From assembly GCF_030272615.1 (NCBI RefSeq), contig NC_081413.1:159712849-159776848 (forward strand): DNA of 64,000 nt, read 5' to 3'. The notes beneath the pieces were generated by a model. The model saw only the letters and a list, made by a program, of their open reading frames with translations, was not told the DNA's origin and made no database searches. The DNA comes from Cryptomeria japonica. Lineage: Eukaryota; Streptophyta; Pinopsida; Cupressales; Cupressaceae. A program made the translations under genes and the position numbers. Numbering within the stretch: the first letter of the stretch is position 1; each line of letters opens with the position of its first letter. This document shows, in pieces, positions 57,431 through 64,000 of this stretch.

Positions 57431-58230
57431 TTTGGCATGGTGGATGTGTTAGTTTGGTGGTCCGAAAATAACTTTGTATTCTCTAGATGTTGTGGTATAT
57501 TTCATCACCGATTGTGGTATTTTGTGTTAATCCTATTTTTTGGTCCAGAAATGATTTGTGGAAAGCAATTTGATGTATTATGGGTAGATCACCATAACAT
57601 GTGGAGATCCAAATAAGAGTTATTTATATTAGATAATATCTTTTGGTCCATTAATTATCTATATGAATGTGTTGCATGTTGGGATGTTGAGTTTTTTGTT
57701 CTGGTGATTGCGGATTGGTGGATTGAGCTTAGGAAGATGTGTTTTGGTCCCCTCTTTCTATTGGAGTGGATCAACGTGTGTGTCTTTGATCCAAAAGATG
57801 TATTTTATTTTAGGTCGACTTGATTAAAGCTTTAATGATCTATCTTGTATATAAAGAATGTATGTAATTGAGTAGTGAAAAAAGAAAGTGTGAGAGAGGA
57901 AGTATATGATGTGAAGATAAGAAATGAAATTCAATGGAGAGGAGAGAAGAAGAGTTGTGTTCGAACGATATGTAAGTTTATTGAGATTGTGGTAGAGGTA
58001 TGAGATAGTGTGTTGACAGATAATATCAATATTGTGTGAGTTGATGTTGATCACTTGATGGAGAGTTCAAGGATAGCTTCAAGATTAGGAGATCCTTCTT
58101 TTCAAATCATTTTTTTTGTGTCTTGCCCTATTGTAGTTAGCATCAGGTTTGCAAGTCATTTTTGTATCTTTCCCAAAGAGAAATTAGCCTTGGTCTGCAA
58201 GTTTGGAGTAGTGAGATTCTTCATTCCAAT
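57431..58230 (+). repeat. LTR F, right part
   Basis: It continues the LTR begun at 40366, with a CTTGTATATAAAGAATG promoter box near 57845 and text similar to LTR H, including the CTTGGTCTGCAAGTTTGGAG block. The usual TGATTCACCCC end is missing; similarity fades around 58230. Confidence 0.55.
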
Positions 58231-60900
58231 CTAATACACATAGTGGATATTGTTACCTATTTTTCATTCCAGGCTAAAAATAGCCTTGCATAGGGTTCTA
58301 GGTCTTATTCAAAAATTTAAGAACCAATATTTTTAAATCAAAATATTTTGTAGTATGATGGGTATAAGTTAAGGCTTCAAAATCTCTTTGTTAAATTAAA
58401 AGGTTTACAAACTTTTAATGAGAATCTTTTTTCCACGTTCCATAAAGTCAAAATTAATTTATGCTTCTATACTTGGAGGGAAAATAGGGGGAGTAGAGAT
58501 TGAATCTCATGTTATCTTTAGGGTTTTCTATCCGTTTCATGGAAAGTTTTCCTCTTTGAACTGATAATCGCAACATGTAACAAGGAGTTTCTCCTTCTAT
58601 GCCTTCATGGCATCATCAATCACCCACCAAAGAAGTAGTTTCAGGCTCATGCAAAGATCATACAACGTTATCAGGGGGTTTGTACTTGGAAGAAGCATTT
58701 ACAATAGGGAAAAGAATTTGTAAGAGATGTCACAAATCATGAAGATCACTTTGATGGATCCATGCACAAGACATACACAAGACATGCACACAATCATCTC
58801 GAAATAGGATAGTTCTACCTTTCAAACCTCTCCCATTGTCATTCATAGAAAGAGCTTCAAGGTTGCATGCATTGGAAAGGAGTTGTTTTATTGTCATATG
58901 GGTGAATGATTGTGTAATTAAATCTCTTTCTAACTGAGACACTATAGTGGAAAAGGTCTCTGTCATTACTCACAATATTATGCATTTGTCTCTGTCACGA
59001 GGGTTGGATTATCAAAAGAATTATGGAAGTGTCATGTTATTGCCATATAATGAGAGATATAGATTGTTGATACACTTCCATGAAATATATTTTCAAAAAA
59101 TCTGCAGAGATACATACCAAAATGATTAAAACTATCATTTGAGACTATCATAGTATCATGGGAGGATATAAAAAAAGCCCTAGAAAGCATTAGAAACTCA
59201 AAGGTCACATAAGGAACAAATCACAAAGCATGGTAGTCTTGTAGATGATAGAATCAAGCCATACACAGAGTATAACATGTAAAATGATAAAAGAACAACT
59301 CAAAAGGTTTGTTGATAGTAGTAAAAGGGCACCAAACCGTGATGTAATGACAAAGATGTAGGTACCAGAGCCTGTGGGAAAAGATAAATTAGACAATGCC
59401 TACAAACGTTGAAGATCTCAAATTATGCTTATTTTGATATGGGTGAATGATTATGTAATTAAACCTCTTTTCAACTGAGACACTATAATAGAAAAGGTCT
59501 TTGCCATTAGTCACAATATTATGTATTTGTCTCTATAATTTGGGTTGGATTATCAAAAGAATTGTGGAAGAGTCATGTTATTACCATATAATGAGAGATA
59601 TAGATTGTTGATGCACTTCCATGAGATCTTATTTTGAAAAAATCTACAAAGATACATACCAAAATGATTAAAACAATCATTTGAGATTGTCACAGTATCA
59701 TGGGAGGATATAACAAAAGCCCTCTTGGGAGTTAAAAAATGTTGTTCAATTTTGAAGACCCAGGCTCAATTTTGTTGAGTGCATTCAGAATCGCCTTTTG
59801 GAGAAAGCTTGAGTAGCTTATTTTGTGAGCTTGTATCTTTGCACCGGTGAATTGTCATGCAAAATCCTCTTGGAGGATGGTTATACACCTTATGGATATT
59901 CCATGTATCCATTTTCATCTTCCTTAGATAAGTTATGATGCATTTATGAAGTCTCCTTTGGAGGTCCTGAAGTTAGGATTGTTGTTTGCACCTTTCTACA
60001 CCTTTTTGAGTAGATCTCTTTGAGCCAGTATAATTTTGTACCAGTTGATTGTTAAAAAAAACAAAGAGTTGTCTATGTTTTCCTGCTATTTTTTGAAACC
60101 CCATGCCAAGTGGATAAGTCCCATCAGTCCATTTGACAAGTTTCCCAAGTCAATTCCATTTGCAAATAGTTCAGTTTTGCAAACTAGACAATGTTAAGCA
60201 GCAGTCAGTAGCCCTCTTTGAGAATTTTTATTTCACATCCAATTGACCTTCACTTAAAATCAATTGTACCCCATGATTATTAGAAAAATAATCTACCATA
60301 TCCCATGTTTATAACCCCCCAACTTGTCATATGATCAGATTTTGAGACCCATTCCAAATGCAACTTTTTAGGGTTTCAACATCAGCACTTTGCAGATTTT
60401 CAGAGAAGCCAACTTTGAGGGTGAATAGTATCCACATATGACCTATTCAAGTCAAACCCTCTTGCACATGTGTTCATGGTATATTCATCTATCAGTGTAC
60501 CAAGTGACGACTTCTAAAGTGATGATTTGATATTTTTTCAAATTAGGGTTTGAAGGCTACTCAGGTTGTTTTCACAAGTCTAGATTCAGAAAAGCCTGAG
60601 TAGGCAACTTTGACAATTAATAAATTTTTCTTCGGATGTCAAATTGATGATTGGCTAGATGCGCTCAGATTTTTGTATTACAGTCTTTCAGTATGCCAGT
60701 TCCCAGGGTTTGGTAAGATGTTTTGCTCAATTTTTACAGCTCATTTCAGAGGCTACTCGGGTGTTTTGGGACAATTTTCAAAGTTGAGAAAACATCAGTT
60801 TAATGGTTGCACATTCAAATTATCAGATTCAAGGTATCTCCAGTCAATGTATTGGAGTGTTTGAGAACATCAGTTGTTTGAAAACGATTTTTTTTTTAGC
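58231..60900. other. Unassigned stretch with a local duplication
   Basis: No gene is recognised. 58888-59181 is repeated at 59429-59722 (about 294 bp, period 541, clearly diverged). Minus-strand frames across it (58966-58730) have no known domain. The remainder is A+T-rich. Confidence 0.45.
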
Positions 60901-63500
60901 CAGGCCCACCGAGGGCTTGCCTAAGGATAGCGTGCAGAAGAATAGATTGAAGCCTATGAAACATATAATATATTATTTGAATCTTATGATTTAAATAATA
61001 TTACATATGGGACTAATTCAAGCAAAATGTAAATTGAATAAAATAGATCATTTTTGGTTTAATTTATAGAATGGGGGAGTTAGCCAAATATTCCTAAAGG
61101 ATTCCAATAGGTGATAAATTAAATAAAATTGTAAATCACTTCGAGATAAAATTGTAAATAAAATTAGTATGGTGCTCACATCGAGATAAAGCCCCAGATC
61201 AGGATACCCACCCCAGTCAAGACATGAATGAGAGAGAAACTTTGTTGGATGTTGCAGTTTTAATGTGCCTCAAACAATAAAACATGGGAACACGCAGTGA
61301 CCAGGGAAGGCAATCCGTCTTCTAAGGACCTGATTTATTTCAACAAAATGGTTATTCGATGTTGAAAATGTGGTAGCCATGGAGAAAAGGGGAGGCAATA
61401 GTGACAATATTGCTTGCACATCGGAACTCACAGAGGTAGTACGAAGAAAACGCTTTGGCACAGGTGGAAGACTTGCAATGTGAGGAAGTGCTGATCTTGA
61501 TAGGTGGACACCCAATGTAATAAACCTTGGTAATGAGTGGCTTCAAGATGGTGCTAAATTCTTTGGTTTTCAATTAGTTCCTTGATATGGAGTTAGATTT
61601 AGGGAAGGCTGCCACTCCTGAGGATTTTGGGTCAAGAAATGGTTGGAAAAGGAAACTGGACAGACTTCGAAGGCCAAATTATGTAAAGAGTTGCAAATTT
61701 TAAGAATGGAAGAAGATGAATCCTTCTCACATGAGGCATGGAGAAATGTATTACTGTGGTAATCAATGCTAATGGATAGTCAAGTAGATCACAATGTTCA
61801 AAATATCTTCACAATGGTCAAGATGTGCAGAGTGACATATTCTTATTTTATGCCATGTTAGTGTAAAGTGATGTGATTGATATACTTCTTGTTGGTTTTG
61901 TATTTTCCTGCCATCATTCTTCACTAAGAATATGATCCTCTCCCTCCTTGATGTTCAAGAGCTCACATTTAATGTATGGGGGATTAGATTGCGCCCCTGC
62001 TGGATGTAGGTGGGCACAGACTTGTTTGGTTATGGGCTAAGTAGTGTGGAAGACAACACGTATTGGCTAAGTAGTGTGGAAGACAACATGTATTGGGGGA
62101 GTTTACAATGGTTTTAATATGCAATGTTTCAACCTTTTGGTTGATGTACTCAGTGCACACATATATTTGGCCCCCAAATAATCATCCAATTTCTCAGTAA
62201 ACATGGAGGTTAAATATGAGTGCTAAGTGAAATGTTGATCTTCCAGCACAAAAAGTAAAGTATGTATGAAGCCACCATGTGTATGAATGTAGTGCAAAAG
62301 TCTATTTTCACTTTGGTTGGATTAAAAAAAAGGAAAGGAGAGAAGAAAACCTCATAAAAGTGGTTGTGCATGTCCATTTTACCAAGGTAAAATGGTAAAG
62401 TGGTAAGATACTAAGTAAAGGTTTCTGTTACAAGTGAAATATTGTCACAAGGGGAATGAAGGGTAAGGATGCTTTAATCAAGAGGAATGTGTTGCAAAGT
62501 TTTTCTCATTATATGTAAAGTATTTCATTAATATAATAACCAAGGGAAAAAATATTTTCATTCATGAGGATGAGGAGGAAGTGTGCAGACAAAGGAAGTG
62601 ACAAATTTTTTTCACTATTACCAAAGGGGTAAATTTATCTTATCCAGTTAGAACATAAGGAAAAATATATGAGAATCAGAAAATGACAAGGCACAGAGAG
62701 GTCATTTCAGCAAAGGGGCCTTTTTTTTTTTTTTTTTTGCCATTTTTGAGAAAATAGAAGTTAAAAGTCATTTTTGATTTTCACCAAAGTGGATATTTTT
62801 CAGTTTTGAGAACAAAGTGGGCTAATGCAAGAAGAGGTAGACAATGGCTAAATATGGCAAACTTCGGTCAATGGGCAAAGATATGAGTTGATAGGCTACT
62901 AAAGGAGTGTTTTTTAGATTTTTGAAAAAATCACTAACAGGTCAGTAGTGGAAAAGTGGCAAGTTTTGGGTCAAAGTGTAGAAATGGTGTGACAAGTGCC
63001 TGCAAGTGGTGATTTTTAGAATTTCAACAGTTTCCAACAAGTGTGATAGGGTGCTATTTTTGGCAATTTTGGAAGAAGAAGAGAGCAGATTTTCAAACTT
63101 TAGGATTCAAAGATGAAGACATGTGATTTTTCAAAGATGCTTTTAGGGTTTTCTTTAGGTCTCATGCAGGAGCACCTAGGACTTACGCTTATAGTCCTTT
63201 CACAATTTTGGCTTGTACTGACCTTAGTCAGGTCAGGTTCCTAATAAGGACTCCAGGAGGGTCCAAGGAGTGAGTGTGATGTTTGATTTGAGTCAAGTGT
63301 AGGCCTAATTGAGTTGGTTTTCTTACTAGGTTTGCACTTTGTGATTAGGTAGTAGTTTGAGTAGTTGAAATGACCTTCTTGATGGTCAAAAGTGGCAAAA
63401 TTTGGTGTGAGAATTAGAGAGGTTTAGAATAGTATTAGGAATGTTTAAAAAGTCATGAGTAATGACTTGAAATAGGTTGCATAGGTTGGCAAAGCAAAAA
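60901..63500. other. Unassigned stretch
   Basis: A weak minus-strand frame at 61515-61270 has no family I know. 62034-62096 holds a ~33-base tandem duplication (GGCTAAGTAGTGTGGAAGAC twice). A T-run lies at 62722-62738. Texture is LTR or leader-like. Confidence 0.35.
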
Positions 63501-64000
63501 TAAATTTTTTGTAAAAGTTGTCATGACAACTTTTATCCTAAAAGTGCTTAGCGGTGGAGTTAGGGATAGAACAATGCCCTAGAATGCCTCCACATGTGGG
63601 GAAGACTATTTAAACCTCCTCTTGAATGGTTACCAAGGTTGGAAGTTTGATTTTGTATGATCAACAATCTAAAACTACTCATTTTCGGGCTGGTATCACT
63701 ATTTTTGGCTTATTTTGCTTACAATGTGAATACAAATGGATTGAATCCATAGATCTAGCTATGGATTGAGTTTATTTGGTGCATTTCAAATTCATTTTTT
63801 TCATTCCATGCTTTGTAGATAGGGTGTGTTAGTGTTTTCATTGTATTGTTTCCAATCAGCCAGTTTTGGCTTGTAAATAGAAATTTCATGTAAAATGGTT
63901 GCCCCATAGAATCCCTTCCTGCTACCATCACAACCTATTGGGAAATGGAAGGAAACCCTTTGTACAATGTAAATATGTAGGGAGGAGTTCTAGAAGTGAA
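63501..64000 (+). repeat. Possible LTR promoter region
   Basis: A perfect 24-bp palindrome (63512-63535) and a GACTATTTAAACCTCC box (63605-63620) followed by pyrimidine-rich transcript-like sequence look like an LTR U3/R region on the + strand running beyond the window. No LTR end is visible, so this is tentative. Confidence 0.3.

Noticed and set aside
61270-61573. Possible small host gene with transit-peptide-like N terminus
   Set aside because: Frames of about 80 codons without motif, splice context or known similarity.

Overview
This window looks like intergenic DNA from a large-genome seed plant, most likely a conifer or other gymnosperm. That is an inference from the density of old nested LTR retrotransposons, the A+T-rich background and the Copia LTR ends with a TGATTCACCCCCC-type motif followed by TGGTATCAGAGC primer sites. 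I find no intact host gene, no tRNA or rRNA gene and no CRISPR array. Nearly every coding stretch is a decayed retroelement gene, and many of its stops can be read as TGG to TGA or CAA/CAG to TAA/TAG, as expected of old methylated copies.

Layout, with element names used throughout. 1-836: 3' part of a Copia LTR (K). 837-3194: 3' end of a Ty3/gypsy element (Gy-A, + orientation) with an antisense plant-mobile-domain (PMD) gene, a PPT and an LTR. 3865-4545: Copia LTR piece. 4550-10664: minus-strand Copia-type element (Co-J) with a coiled-coil, four-zinc-knuckle gag, then a second large accessory gene split by a complete solo LTR (S1, 6172-6979, TSD TTCAA on the minus strand). 10665-11310: Copia gag-protease fragment. 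13640-14640: microsatellites, a GC-rich array with perfect palindromes and a 42-bp palindrome. 15362-21165: Gy-C (minus), with LTR, PPT, integrase and archaeal-type RNase H. 21181-21288: LTR fragment in the opposite orientation. 21289-22491: 3' end of a Copia element with its LTR. 23001-34662: Gy-B (minus), with two LTRs, a primer site resembling the complement of the tRNA-Trp 3' end, no pol, and a second antisense two-exon PMD gene.

37084 to about 58230 is a nested stack. Copia LTR H is followed by Copia G (LTR 38458-40049 plus primer site). LTR F sits in G. Copia E (40564-57425, TSD ATGTT) sits in F. Gypsy Gy-D (42309-54259, TSD TTTGG) sits in E. A solo LTR (S2, 48378-50068, TSD CTACC) sits inside the Gy-D polyprotein. 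I matched three of these target-site duplications base for base. 58231-64000 is unassigned repeat-like DNA with a local duplication and a 24-bp palindrome.

The gypsy copies form one group: shared PPT (AAAGAGGGGCAAA type), related LTR ends, a shared leader block, a shared T-rich block downstream of integrase and two RNase H domains. Together these suggest the Tat lineage. The most unusual features are the antisense, intron-containing PMD gene in two opposite-facing copies, the short-motif arrays with palindromic cores in leaders and PMD introns, and the Copia element E, which kept gag and protease but carries an acidic ORF of unknown function where integrase and RT should be.
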